Shown here piece by piece: positions 1-7,982 of a DNA stretch of 51,811 nt. Numbering within the stretch: the stretch's first letter is position 1; every line of letters starts with the position of its first letter. A program made the position numbers and the translations under genes. The DNA is from Streptomyces sp. ASQP_92. GTDB lineage: Bacteria; Actinomycetota; Actinomycetes; Streptomycetales; Streptomycetaceae. The notes beneath the pieces were generated by a model. It ran no database searches. It was not told the DNA's origin and was given only the letters and a program-made list of their open reading frames with translations. The stretch lies in NCBI RefSeq assembly GCF_025399895.1, contig NZ_JAODUA010000031.1, positions 1 to 51,811 on the forward strand, read 5' to 3'.

Positions 1-1095
1 GACGAGTACCCCATCCACCAGGCCCCCCTCTCCATGGCCCACGTCGCGACCGGCGACCGCAACGCCTACGACCGCTGCATCTTCCACGCCTTCGACCACC
101 AGGGCCGTGCCCTGCTCATCGCGGGGCTCGGGGTCTACCCCAACACCGGTGTGATCGACGCCTACGCGACGCTGCGCGTGGGCGACCGCCTGCACGCCGT
201 CCGCGCCTCCGACGCCCTCACGGACGACCGTATGAACCTGAGCGTCGGCCCCCTTCGGATCACCGTTGACGTCCCGCTGCGCCGCCTCGGCCTGCACTGC
301 GCTCCCGATCCGGGCGACCCGAGTTCACTCTCGTACGACATCGTCTGGAACGCCGACTTCCCCGCCCTGTGGGAACCCCATCACGTGCAGCGCCGGGGTG
401 ACCGCCTCACCCTGGAGGGGCGGCGGTTCGTGCAGGCGGGGCACTGCGCCGGGGTGATCCGGGCCGGCGGTGAGGAGATACCCGTGACGGCGGGGGAGTG
501 GACCGGGACGCGCGACCGCAGTTGGGGGGTGCGGCCGATCCCCGGCGAGGAGGCCGGGCGCGGCGAGGAGTACCGGACCGAGGGCTTCCACTGGCTCTGG
601 GTGCCGGCCCGGTTCGACGACCGGTTCGTCATGGTCGTCGTGCAGGAGGACGCCTACGGATACCGCACCCTCAACGACGCCTCCCTCGTGCGCGAGGGCC
701 ACCCCGACGCCCAACTCGGCTGGCCCCAGGCCGACATCGCCTACCGCCCCGGCACCCGCCACCCCGAGCGCGCCGTCATCCACCTCACCGACAAGGCCCG
801 CAAACCCCTCGAACTCGGCGTCGAGATCCTCGCCTCCTCGCCCCTGGCCGTCGGCGCCGGATACCCGCCCGCCGACGGCTGGCAGCACGGCACCTGGCAG
901 GGCCGCGGCTGGACGGACCGGCAGGTCTACGACCTGTCCGATCCCTCAGCCCACCCGATGGCCGCCTACGGAGTCACCGACCACGCGGCCCGCTTCACCC
1001 TCGAAGGCCGGACCGGATACGGGATCTTCGAGCACGGCAGCTTCGGCCGGCACGACCCCAGCGGCTTCGTCGACCACACCTCCGTCGCCCCCTGA
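1..1095 (+). CDS. AttH/CrtC-like hypothetical protein (5' end outside window)
   Basis: The frame is open from the first base, so the true start lies upstream; the Met at base 34 is only the first in-window Met. About 364 residues are visible. The motif GTRDRSWGVRP sits mid-protein. Similar RDRSWG segments occur in AttH/hydroxyneurosporene-synthase-like (lipocalin-type) proteins, which often act on hydrophobic substrates, but I cannot name a reaction. There is no signal peptide or membrane segment in the visible part. The phosphotransferase gene follows after 27 bp on the same strand, so the two are probably cotranscribed. Family assignment rests on the motif and overall character only. Confidence 0.7.
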   Translation, partial: DEYPIHQAPLSMAHVATGDRNAYDRCIFHAFDHQGRALLIAGLGVYPNTGVIDAYATLRVGDRLHAVRASDALTDDRMNLSVGPLRITVDVPLRRLGLHCAPDPGDPSSLSYDIVWNADFPALWEPHHVQRRGDRLTLEGRRFVQAGHCAGVIRAGGEEIPVTAGEWTGTRDRSWGVRPIPGEEAGRGEEYRTEGFHWLWVPARFDDRFVMVVVQEDAYGYRTLNDASLVREGHPDAQLGWPQADIAYRPGTRHPERAVIHLTDKARKPLELGVEILASSPLAVGAGYPPADGWQHGTWQGRGWTDRQVYDLSDPSAHPMAAYGVTDHAARFTLEGRTGYGIFEHGSFGRHDPSGFVDHTSVAP

Positions 1096-1122
1096 GGACC
1101 GCCCGGGAAGGGAGCACCGCCC

Positions 1123-2217
1123 ATGGCCACCGCGCCACGCCCCCGCACCTCCACCCGCGACCCCGAGGAGGTCGGCCGCCGGCTCACCACCTGGCTCGAC
1201 GCCCGGCTCCCCGGCGCCCGCGTCGATGACATCCGGGTGCCGTCCTCCAACGGCATGTCCAGCGAGACCCTGCTTTTCAACATCGAGCACCCCGACACCC
1301 CGGTGCGCGCCTGCGCCCTGCGACTCGCCGCCGACCCGGCCGCGTACACCGTCTTCCCCGTGTACGACATGGCCCGCCAGCACAGCGTCATGCGTCTGGT
1401 CGCCGAGCACACCGACGTGCCCGTGCCCCGGGTCCGCTGGCTGGAAGAGGACCCCGGTCCGCTCGGCGCGCCGTTCTTCGTGATGGACCGCGCCGAAGGA
1501 CGCGTACCGCCGGACGTCATGCCCTATACGTACGAGGGCAATTGGCTGCACGCGGCCACCGACGCCGAGCGCGCCCGGCTCCAGGAGAACACCGTCTCCG
1601 TCCTCGCCCGGCTGCACGACCAATTCCCGCCCCAGGAAGCCGAGTTCCTGCTGCCGGAGGGGGCGGGGTCACCGCTGAGGCGCCATGTCGCGGCCCAACG
1701 GGCCTACTACACATGGGTGGTTGAGGGCGTCCCGCGTTCACCCCTCATCGAGGCGGCCTTCGACTGGCTCGACGGCCACTGGCCCGACGACGAGGGCCCT
1801 TCGGTCCTCTCCTGGGGCGATGCCCGCATCGGGAACATCGTCTACGACGGGTTCGAGCCGGTGGCCGTCCTCGACTGGGAGATGGCGGCCTGCGGGCCCC
1901 GCGAACTCGACCTCGGCTGGACGGTCTATCTGCACCGCTTCTTCCAGGACCTCACGGTGAGCTTCGGCCAGCCGGGCCTCCCCGGCTTCCTGCGGCGCGA
2001 GGACATCGAGCGGCGCTACGCCGAACTCACCGGCCACACCCCGCGCCACATGGAGTTCCACACGCTGTACGCGGCGCTGCGCCATGCCGTGGTCATGCTG
2101 CGGATCGCCTACCGCCAACTGCACTTCGGCGAGGTGGAACCGCCCGCGGACCCGGACGCGCTCATCCTGCACCGAGCGAGCCTCGAGGCCATGGTGTGCG
2201 GTACGTACTGGAGTTGA
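1123..2217 (+). CDS. Phosphotransferase family protein (APH/choline kinase fold)
   Basis: A 364-residue protein of the aminoglycoside-phosphotransferase-like kinase superfamily, of the subgroup common in actinobacteria and related to the kinase half of ACAD10/11. The catalytic segment SWGDARIGNIVYD corresponds to Brenner's motif, with the catalytic Asp and metal-binding Asn. AVLDWEMAACG supplies the second metal-binding Asp. The usual His of the motif is replaced by Trp, as often seen in this subgroup. A purine-rich ribosome site lies before the ATG. The substrate is unknown. The upstream AttH-like gene suggests a shared small-molecule or acyl substrate rather than antibiotic resistance. Confidence 0.85.
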   Translation: MATAPRPRTSTRDPEEVGRRLTTWLDARLPGARVDDIRVPSSNGMSSETLLFNIEHPDTPVRACALRLAADPAAYTVFPVYDMARQHSVMRLVAEHTDVPVPRVRWLEEDPGPLGAPFFVMDRAEGRVPPDVMPYTYEGNWLHAATDAERARLQENTVSVLARLHDQFPPQEAEFLLPEGAGSPLRRHVAAQRAYYTWVVEGVPRSPLIEAAFDWLDGHWPDDEGPSVLSWGDARIGNIVYDGFEPVAVLDWEMAACGPRELDLGWTVYLHRFFQDLTVSFGQPGLPGFLRREDIERRYAELTGHTPRHMEFHTLYAALRHAVVMLRIAYRQLHFGEVEPPADPDALILHRASLEAMVCGTYWS

Positions 2218-2226
2218 GCCGTCGTC

Positions 2227-2254
2227 GGCCGGACGCCCCGCGGAGCGTCCGGCC
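2227..2254. terminator. Bidirectional hairpin between convergent genes
   Basis: A perfect 10-bp stem (GGCCGGACGC pairing with GCGTCCGGCC) with an 8-nt loop. It lies just after the phosphotransferase stop and just beyond the stop of the convergent hypothetical gene. There is no clear U tract, which is common for Streptomyces terminators. Confidence 0.8.
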
Positions 2255-2270
2255 CGTACCGGCTCCGCCT

Positions 2271-2708
2271 CTAGGCGGCGCGGCGCATCCCGGGCACCCG
2301 CACCGGACGCGAGCCAGGGCCGCCGACGTGCGAGAACGGCTGGGTGCGCCAGTCGAGTCCCTGAGGGAGCGTCAACAGGAGGGCGGTGTCCTGCTCCTGG
2401 ACGTCCAGCGACTCGTCCGCCGCCTTCGCCGCGGCGGCGGGGCGCCCGGTCCCGGCACACACCGTCAGCACGAAGGGGTTCCACGGGCTCGGGCACAGCG
2501 CGTGCTCGGGCAGCTCGTCCTCGTCGGCGAGCAGCGCGATGGGCTGGGCGCAGTCCGGGCAGATCACCCGGTACATCTCGAAGGTGTCGTACGCGTCGAG
2601 CGAGTCGTCCTCGTCGGTGTCGTCGATGTCTACGATGCCGACGCTATCGACGGGCTCCTGTTCGCCACGTTCACGTTCCGGACGTGCGGTGCGCTTGGGA
2701 TTCTGCAT
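2271..2708 (-). CDS. Hypothetical acidic protein with four cysteines
   Basis: I do not recognise a named family. The 145-residue protein starts at an ATG (base 2708) preceded by a strong GGGGGAG ribosome site. The frame runs further upstream, but that extension lacks the site and looks non-coding. Residues 20-40 are very acidic (runs of Asp/Glu). C50-x2-C53, C72 and C84 could form a zinc ribbon. The C-terminus is Arg/Gly-rich. It is transcribed convergently with the phosphotransferase and divergently from the Lrp regulator. It is probably a small soluble Streptomyces-conserved protein of unknown role. Confidence 0.75.
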   Translation of the reverse strand: MQNPKRTARPERERGEQEPVDSVGIVDIDDTDEDDSLDAYDTFEMYRVICPDCAQPIALLADEDELPEHALCPSPWNPFVLTVCAGTGRPAAAAKAADESLDVQEQDTALLLTLPQGLDWRTQPFSHVGGPGSRPVRVPGMRRAA

Positions 2709-2911
2709 TGGGACACTCCCCCTCGGGTGGGCCGGCATTGCGCCGCGGCCGCGACCAAAACAAGCACTTCCCGCCAGGCCGTGGCGATAACCGCGCGAAC
2801 CCCGGCCAGCCCCCCGCAAACCTGTGGTGTTCGTCACATGCCACCCGCAGATGCCCATTCGGGCGGCACCCGGCTGTGCCGGAAGCGACCCGGGGCCATA
2901 GGTTGATCCGC

Positions 2912-3352
2912 ATGGAGGAGCTGGACCGTCAGATCGTGGATCTGCTCGTCAAGGACGGGCGGATGAGCTACACCGACCTGGGCAAGGCCACCGGCCTGTC
3001 CACCTCGGCGGTGCACCAGCGGGTACGCCGTCTCGAACAGCGCGGCGTCATCCGCGGATACGCCGCCGTCGTGGACCCCGAGGCGGTGGGCCTGCCGCTG
3101 ACCGCGTTCATCTCGGTCAAGCCCTTCGACCCCAGCGCCCCCGACGACATCGCGGAGCGCCTGGCCGACGTGCCCGAGCTGGAGGCCTGCCACAGCGTGG
3201 CCGGGGACGAGAACTACATCCTCAAGGTGCGGGTCGCGACCCCCCTGGAGCTGGAGCATCTGCTGACCCGGATCCGGACCCTGGCGGGCGTCTCGACGCG
3301 TACGACCGTGGTCCTGTCCACCCCGTACGAGGCACGGCCACCGCATATCTAG
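2912..3352 (+). CDS. Lrp/AsnC family transcriptional regulator
   Basis: 146 residues, the normal size for the family. Residues 1-60 form the helix-turn-helix (starting MEELDRQIVDLLVKDGR, with recognition helix near STSAVHQRVRRLEQRG). The rest is the RAM ligand-binding domain (HSVAGDENYILKVRV). There is no Shine-Dalgarno. Instead a TAGGTT -10-like hexamer at 2899-2904 ends 7 nt before the ATG, so the mRNA is probably leaderless. An amidohydrolase gene follows after only 9 bp and is a likely target or partner. The effector is probably an amino acid or related metabolite; this is inferred from the family, not from the sequence. Confidence 0.92.
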   Translation: MEELDRQIVDLLVKDGRMSYTDLGKATGLSTSAVHQRVRRLEQRGVIRGYAAVVDPEAVGLPLTAFISVKPFDPSAPDDIAERLADVPELEACHSVAGDENYILKVRVATPLELEHLLTRIRTLAGVSTRTTVVLSTPYEARPPHI

Positions 3353-3361
3353 GCTGTCCCC

Positions 3362-5008
3362 ATGAGTTCCGCGAGTTCCGCAACCGAAGCCGCCGCCCAC
3401 CGCACCGTCCTGCTGCGCGGCGGCGACGTGCACAGCCCCGCCGACCCCTTCGCCACCGCGATGGTCGTCGAACGCGGGCACGTCGCCTGGGTCGGCTCGG
3501 AAGGCGCCGCGGACGCCTTCGCGAGCGGCGTCGACGAGGTCATCGACCTCGAAGGCGCCCTGGTGACCCCGGCGTTCACCGACGCACATGTGCACACCAC
3601 CGCCACCGGCCTCGCCCTCACCGGCCTCGACCTGTCCCGCGCCCGCACGCTCGCCGAGGCCCTCGACGCCGTACGCGCCCACGCCGCGGCCCGCCCCGAC
3701 GACCGGGTGCTGCTCGGCGGCGGCTGGGACGCGGCCCGCTGGCCCGAGCGCCGCCACCCCTCGGCCGCCGAACTCGACGCGGCCACCGGCGGCCGCCCGC
3801 TCTATCTGCCGCGCATCGACGTCCACTCCGCCGTCGTCACCACGGCCCTGCTCGACCTGGTTCCCGGCGTCCGCGAGCTGGCCGGATTCCGCCCGGGCGA
3901 GCCCCTCACCGGCGCCGCCCACCACGCCGTGCGGGCCGCGGCCCACGGCGCGATCACCCCGCGCCAGCGCACCGAGGCCCAGCACGCGGCGCTGCGGCAC
4001 GCCGCCTCGCTCGGCATCGCCACCGTCCACGAGTGCGGCGGCCCCGACATCTCCGACGAGGACGACTTCACCTCCCTCCTGGCGCTGGCCCGTGACGAGA
4101 GCGGCCCGCGGGTCTTCGGTTACTGGGCCGAGCGCGTCGCGGGGGCCAAGGACGCCGATCGCATCCGCGAACTCGGCGCGGTCGGCGCGGCCGGAGACCT
4201 CTTCGTGGACGGCTCGCTCGGCTCCCACACCGCCTGCCTGCACGCGCCCTACGCGGACGCCCCGGGCACCGGCACCGGACACCTCGACGCCGCCGAGGTG
4301 GCCGACCACGTGGCCGCCTGCACCGAGGCCGGGCTCCAGGCCGGCTTCCACGCCATCGGGGACGCCGCGCTCGGCACCGTCGTCGAGGGCGTACGGGCCG
4401 CCGCCGAGCGCGTCGGCCTCGCGCGGATCCGCGCCGCCCGGCACCGCGTGGAGCACGCCGAGATGCTCACCCCCGAGGCGATCGCCGCCTTCGCCGAGTT
4501 CGGCCTCACCGCCTCCGTGCAGCCCGCCTTCGACGCGCTGTGGGGCGGCGAGAGCGGCATGTACGCCGAGCGGCTCGGCGCGGAGCGGGCGGCCACCCTC
4601 AACCCGTTCGCGGCCCTGCTGCGGGCCGGGGTGCCCCTCGCGTTCGGCTCCGACGCCCCGGTGACACCGCTCGACCCGTGGGGCGCCGTCCGCGCGGCCG
4701 CCTTCCACCACACCCTCGAACACCGCATCTCGGTCCGCGCCGCCTTCACCGCCCACACCCGGGGCGGCTGGCGGGCGCTCGGCAGGGACGACGCCGGGAT
4801 CCTGGTGCCCGGCGCCCCGGCCGACTACGCCATCTGGCGCGCCCAGGAGCTCGTGGTCCAGGCGCCGGACGACCGGGTGGCCCGTTGGTCCACCGACCCG
4901 CGCTCGGGCACCCCGGGCCTGCCCGATCTCACGCCCGGCGCCGCGCTGCCGGTCTGTCTGCGCACCGTGGTGTCCGGACGGACGGTGTTCGCGCGGCCGA
5001 ACGAGTGA
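3362..5008 (+). CDS. Amidohydrolase family protein (YtcJ-like)
   Basis: A 548-residue metal-dependent hydrolase. The N-terminal beta-sandwich leads into the metal-binding FTDAHVHTT segment. Later features are the RVEHAEM segment, GSDAPVTPLDPWGAV (the conserved Asp of the TIM barrel) and a C-terminal APADYAIW segment returning to the sandwich. YtcJ-like enzymes hydrolyse amide or imide bonds; the substrate here is unknown. A TAGGCT hexamer at 3350-3355 overlaps the stop codon of the Lrp gene and ends 6 nt before this ATG. The gene could therefore be read from its own leaderless promoter as well as by readthrough from lrp. No signal peptide is seen. Confidence 0.9.
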   Translation: MSSASSATEAAAHRTVLLRGGDVHSPADPFATAMVVERGHVAWVGSEGAADAFASGVDEVIDLEGALVTPAFTDAHVHTTATGLALTGLDLSRARTLAEALDAVRAHAAARPDDRVLLGGGWDAARWPERRHPSAAELDAATGGRPLYLPRIDVHSAVVTTALLDLVPGVRELAGFRPGEPLTGAAHHAVRAAAHGAITPRQRTEAQHAALRHAASLGIATVHECGGPDISDEDDFTSLLALARDESGPRVFGYWAERVAGAKDADRIRELGAVGAAGDLFVDGSLGSHTACLHAPYADAPGTGTGHLDAAEVADHVAACTEAGLQAGFHAIGDAALGTVVEGVRAAAERVGLARIRAARHRVEHAEMLTPEAIAAFAEFGLTASVQPAFDALWGGESGMYAERLGAERAATLNPFAALLRAGVPLAFGSDAPVTPLDPWGAVRAAAFHHTLEHRISVRAAFTAHTRGGWRALGRDDAGILVPGAPADYAIWRAQELVVQAPDDRVARWSTDPRSGTPGLPDLTPGAALPVCLRTVVSGRTVFARPNE

Positions 5009-5118
5009 TCCAGGAATCGGGGCCCGGCTCGGCGGAGGGCCGTCACGGCATCGCCACGACCTGCGGATCTTCGGCACTGACCTGGTCGTTTGAAAAAACG
5101 TCGCAGCTCACTCGGCTG

Positions 5119-5149
5119 TTGACAGGACGCGGCAAGGGGCCGGTAGGTT
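5119..5149 (+). promoter_or_regulatory. Strong vegetative promoter ahead of a structured RNA
   Basis: A consensus TTGACA (5119-5124) is followed after 19 nt by TAGGTT (5144-5149). A six-A tract (5093-5098) lies upstream where an UP element would be. A perfect -35 is rare in this genome type and typical of promoters for stable RNAs. The predicted transcript starts near 5156, more than 400 nt before ppm1. Confidence 0.6.
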
Positions 5150-5155
5150 CGGCCG

Positions 5156-5440
5156 AGTCCACCACAGGACCGCCCGACCGGCTGAACCTCCACGAAGTCG
5201 TCGAACGCCGCTGGGTCATGGGGCGGTGTGCCGCACCGGCACACCACCACTGGGAGCCAGGTTCAGCGCCCGCGCCTCGGGGGCGAGGGAAGGTTTCAGC
5301 CGCGAAGAGGTCCCCCCTGCTCCCTGCGGGCCGGGGGTCGGTGCGACCCGGGTGGGGCCCGGACGCTCAGTAGACAACGGCTCTCGGTAGACCCGCAGCC
5401 AGCGGGTCCCAGGTCGGCCCGAAGGGCGCCGGGCCCTAGT
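5156..5440 (+). ncRNA. Candidate structured RNA or long ppm1 leader
   Basis: The 565-bp gap before ppm1 holds no convincing gene but dense pairing. A 9-bp helix (GCTGAACCT at 5181-5189 with AGGTTCAGC at 5259-5267) encloses a perfect 8-bp hairpin (5225-5232 with 5238-5245). Further hairpins lie at 5335-5349, 5390-5408 (7-bp stem) and 5416-5435. I do not see the signature blocks of tmRNA, RNase P RNA or SRP RNA, nor a riboswitch I know. It could be an independent small RNA or the 5' leader of ppm1. The 3' end is uncertain; 5440 is simply the end of the last hairpin. Confidence 0.45.
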
Positions 5441-5573
5441 ACCGACACGCTCAGGACGCCCGTCACATCCCCCGCCGCCATCCGGGCGCACCCGACACCC
5501 CACCCTCGCGGTGCGGGCCGTCCACGACCGCTCGCTATGGTGGTCCTCTGCGTACGGACAATAAGGGGCAGTA

Positions 5574-6341
5574 GTGAACGACGGCGGTCAGAGGCGGTAC
5601 GGCCCGCTGGGCAGAGCCTTGGTGATCATCCCGACCTACAACGAGGCGGAGAACATCAAGCCGATCGTCGCCCGCGTCAGAGCGGCGGTCCCGGAGGCCC
5701 ACATCCTGGTCGCCGACGACAACAGCCCCGATGGCACGGGCAAGTTCGCGGACGAGATCGCGGCCCAGGACGACCAGGTGCACGTGCTGCACCGCCAGGG
5801 CAAGGAAGGCCTGGGCGCCGCCTATCTGGCGGGCTTCCGCTGGGGCATCGAGCACGACTACGGCGTCCTGGTCGAAATGGACGCCGACGGCTCCCACCAG
5901 CCCGAGGAACTGCCCCGGCTGCTCACCGCCCTCAAGGGCGCCGACCTGGTGCTCGGTTCCCGCTGGGTGCCCGGCGGCCGGATCGTGAACTGGCCCAAGT
6001 ACCGCGAGTACATCTCGCGGGGCGGCTCCACCTACTCGCGGCTGCTCCTGGGCGTTCCGATCCGCGATGTCACCGGAGGCTTCCGGGCCTTCCGCCGCGA
6101 GACCCTCGAAGGGCTCGGCCTCGAAGAGGTCGCCTCGGCCGGCTACTGCTTCCAGGTCGACCTGGCCCGACGCGCGGTCGGCGCCGGCTACCACGTGGTC
6201 GAGGTGCCCATCACGTTCGTCGAGCGCGAACGCGGCGACTCCAAGATGAGCAACGACATCCTGGTCGAGGCGTTGTGGCGGGTCACCGCCTGGGGCGTCG
6301 GCGCCCGCGCCAACAAGCTCCTGGGCCGCAAGCCCTCCTGA
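5574..6341 (+). CDS. ppm1: Polyprenol monophosphomannose synthase (GT2 family)
   Basis: 255 residues, DPM1-type. It transfers mannose from GDP-mannose to polyprenyl phosphate at the cytoplasmic membrane, giving the donor for protein O-mannosylation and other extracytoplasmic mannosylation. The N-terminal PTYNEAEN (20-27), VADDNSPDGT (from 47) and DADGSH (metal-binding, 103-108) are the hallmark GT2 motifs; DVTGGFRAFRRE follows. There is no C-terminal membrane domain, as in the single-domain actinobacterial form. The GTG start follows AAGGGG by 5 nt. It is preceded by a long structured region and closed by a strong terminator. The S. coelicolor counterpart is needed for phage receptor glycosylation; that is literature knowledge. 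Confidence 0.93.
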   Translation: MNDGGQRRYGPLGRALVIIPTYNEAENIKPIVARVRAAVPEAHILVADDNSPDGTGKFADEIAAQDDQVHVLHRQGKEGLGAAYLAGFRWGIEHDYGVLVEMDADGSHQPEELPRLLTALKGADLVLGSRWVPGGRIVNWPKYREYISRGGSTYSRLLLGVPIRDVTGGFRAFRRETLEGLGLEEVASAGYCFQVDLARRAVGAGYHVVEVPITFVERERGDSKMSNDILVEALWRVTAWGVGARANKLLGRKPS

Positions 6342-6506
6342 GCCGTCAGCCTTTCCGAGTCGCCGGCCCGTGTGAGCCGGCGACTCTCTTGCGCCATCAG
6401 CCCCTCTGAGCCGACGGCTCTCTTGAGCCCCAACCCCTCTGAGGCGGCGGCTCTCCTGGGCGGGTGGCACTCCTGAGCCGACGGCTCTGTCGGGTTGAAG
6501 GCGCCC
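6338..6506. repeat. Five degenerate 33-34-bp tandem units after ppm1
   Basis: Units start at 6338, 6372, 6406, 6439 and 6473 (spacing 34, 34, 33, 34). Each begins with a variant of CTGAGCCGACGGCTCT, itself an interrupted palindrome, so each unit can form a small hairpin. The first unit contains the ppm1 stop codon. The second half of each unit is much less conserved. Confidence 0.6.
6357..6386 (+). terminator. ppm1 terminator
   Basis: A perfect 11-bp stem (GAGTCGCCGGC at 6357-6367 with its complement at 6376-6386) with an 8-nt loop, followed by a short pyrimidine run (TCTT). It begins 15 nt after the ppm1 stop and is formed across units 1 and 2 of the 34-bp repeat. Confidence 0.85.
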
Positions 6507-6559
6507 CGAAGAGCCGGGGCGCCCTGAAGACCCGGGGTGTCCTGACGATCCGGGCGTCC
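6500..6559. repeat. Hairpin and three 18-bp tandem units
   Basis: GGCGCCCC (6500-6507) pairs perfectly with GGGGCGCC (6516-6523) and could be a second terminator. Overlapping it are three imperfect 18-bp units, 6506-6523, 6524-6541 and 6542-6559, sharing the pattern CTGAAGA-CCGGGG-GTC. They directly continue the 34-bp array. Confidence 0.5.
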
Positions 6560-6637
6560 CGGCGGGCGGCGGCATGACCTGGGCGTCTTGATCCCCTCCT
6601 TACGCCGTCCGGATCGGCTCCCAGGCACACTGGGGGC

Positions 6638-7234
6638 ATGACGACCGGCACTCCGCCCCCGACAGCCCCCAAGCGCTCGCGCGCACGCACCTTCGTCCCC
6701 CTGGGGATCGCCGCCTGGCTGGTCCTGGAGATCTGGCTGCTCACCGTGGTGGCCGGAGCCACCAGCGGCCTCACGGTGGTGCTGCTGCTCATCGGCGGGC
6801 TGGTCCTCGGCAGCTATGTCATCAAGCGGGCCGGCCGTCGGGCCTTCCGCAATCTCACGGAGACGTTCAGGGAGCAGCAGTCCGGCGGCCCGGGCGCCTC
6901 CGCCTCCGGAACGCGATCGGGGAGCGAGGGCAACGCCCTGACCATGCTGGGCGGCCTGCTCCTGATCATCCCCGGGTTCGTCTCGGACGCGCTCGGCCTG
7001 CTCTGTCTGCTGCCGCCGGTACGGACATGGGTGTCCCGCTCCGTCGAGCGCTCGCTGGACAAGCGGATGCGGGCCGCCGTCCCCGGCACGTTCGGCGACG
7101 CCTTCCAACAGGCCCGGATCCGCTACCCGGACGGCAAGGTCGTGCCGGGCGAGGTGATCCGCAACGATGCCGGATCCTCGTCCGCGCACCCTTCGGGGGA
7201 CGACCGGGGTCCGCGGCCGCCGCTGACCCCCTGA
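6638..7234 (+). CDS. fxsA: FxsA family membrane protein
   Basis: A 198-residue cytoplasmic-membrane protein. The Pro/Lys-rich N-terminus is followed by two hydrophobic segments (about residues 22-62), a linker rich in Ser/Gly, and a third hydrophobic segment carrying the family signature GGLLLIIPGFVSDALG (about 105-120). E. coli FxsA relieves F-plasmid-mediated exclusion of phage T7; no cellular role is established in Streptomyces. It is longer than E. coli FxsA because of the N-terminal and C-terminal extensions. It converges with rbpA onto a shared strong terminator. The ATG lies close behind a GGGGG run. Confidence 0.92.
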   Translation: MTTGTPPPTAPKRSRARTFVPLGIAAWLVLEIWLLTVVAGATSGLTVVLLLIGGLVLGSYVIKRAGRRAFRNLTETFREQQSGGPGASASGTRSGSEGNALTMLGGLLLIIPGFVSDALGLLCLLPPVRTWVSRSVERSLDKRMRAAVPGTFGDAFQQARIRYPDGKVVPGEVIRNDAGSSSAHPSGDDRGPRPPLTP

Positions 7235-7276
7235 AGCGAAGAACCCGCCCGGCCGCGCCCACGTGGTCCCGGACAA

Positions 7277-7322
7277 AAGCCGAGGGCCGGTCACACCAGG
7301 TGGTGTGACCGGCCCTCGGCTT
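7277..7322. terminator. Strong bidirectional terminator between fxsA and rbpA
   Basis: A perfect 21-bp inverted repeat (7277-7297 with 7302-7322) around a 4-nt AGGT loop, with an A run on the left flank. It is placed to end both fxsA and the convergent rbpA. Confidence 0.95.
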
Positions 7323-7353
7323 CAACGCGTGCTGTATCGCCGAAACGCTGCGA

Positions 7354-7728
7354 TCAGGCGGACTTGCGGCTGTCGCGCGGATGCACGGCAATGTTCATGG
7401 TGCCGGAACGAAGGACCTCCAGCCTTTCGGCCAGAACCTCCTCCAACTCCTCGCGGGTGCGCCGCTCCATGAGCATGTCCCAGTGCGTACGCGCGGGCTT
7501 GCCCTTCTTCTCTTCAGGGCCGTCGCCGTCCACCAGGAGTGCGGGGGCCCCGCAGACCTTGCACTCCCACTCCGGCGGAATCTCCGCCTCCACCGAGAAG
7601 GGCATCTCAAAGCGATGTCCCTTCTCGCATGCGTACTCCACGGCCTGGCGCGGGGCCAGATCGATGCCGCGGTCGGTCTCGTAGCTAGTCACCACGAGGC
7701 GCGTGCCGCGAAGAGCTCGCTCACTCAT
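7354..7728 (-). CDS. rbpA: RNA polymerase-binding protein RbpA
   Basis: 124 residues, the standard size. RbpA binds RNA polymerase and group 1/2 sigma factors and stimulates open-complex formation at housekeeping promoters. C34, H38, C56 and C59 form the known zinc site of the core domain. The basic linker and C-terminal sigma-interaction helix (TREELEEVLAERLEVLRSG) are intact. The N-terminal tail (MSERALRGTRLVVTSYE) is also typical. A sigma-R-type promoter lies about 60-90 bp upstream, matching the known thiol-stress control of rbpA in S. coelicolor. It ends at a shared terminator with fxsA. Confidence 0.97.
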   Translation of the reverse strand: MSERALRGTRLVVTSYETDRGIDLAPRQAVEYACEKGHRFEMPFSVEAEIPPEWECKVCGAPALLVDGDGPEEKKGKPARTHWDMLMERRTREELEEVLAERLEVLRSGTMNIAVHPRDSRKSA

Positions 7729-7789
7729 GAATCGTGCCTCCCGGGCTTGTCGCCCACAGGACAGGTGTCACTGTCGTCGTCATCCGGTC

Positions 7790-7815
7790 AACGTCCGGTC
7801 GGCGGTAAAGATTCC
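7790..7815 (-). promoter_or_regulatory. Sigma-R-type promoter of rbpA
   Basis: Read on the minus strand, GGAAT (7815-7811) is followed after exactly 18 nt by GTT (7792-7790). This is the sigma-R consensus GGAAT-N18/19-GTT. The predicted start is near 7783, giving a leader of about 55 nt. Confidence 0.85.
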
Positions 7816-7982
7816 CGTTCTGGGTCATGCGTCGCCGTCGTGCCGCCCCTTGTTGTACCCACCAGTGACCGGTTTGTCACATCTGGCAGCAGATGTCACC
7901 CAGCGTCTTCACTTCTGGAACGCGCAGTAACGGTCCGCCTGGCAGGCCAAAGGCGTACACTACCGGCCTTTCACTTCAACGT

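Noticed and set aside
1123..2217. Aminoglycoside resistance gene
   Set aside because: It has the APH fold, but the motif variant and context fit the general phosphotransferase subgroup rather than known resistance enzymes.
2834..5077. A 747-codon open frame antisense to the Lrp and amidohydrolase genes
   Set aside because: Same compositional shadow. The plus strand carries two recognisable families with conserved motifs.
5156..5440. tmRNA, RNase P RNA, SRP RNA or 6S/Ms1 RNA
   Set aside because: I looked for the conserved blocks of each and did not find them. The Streptomyces Ms1 RNA is known from another locus.
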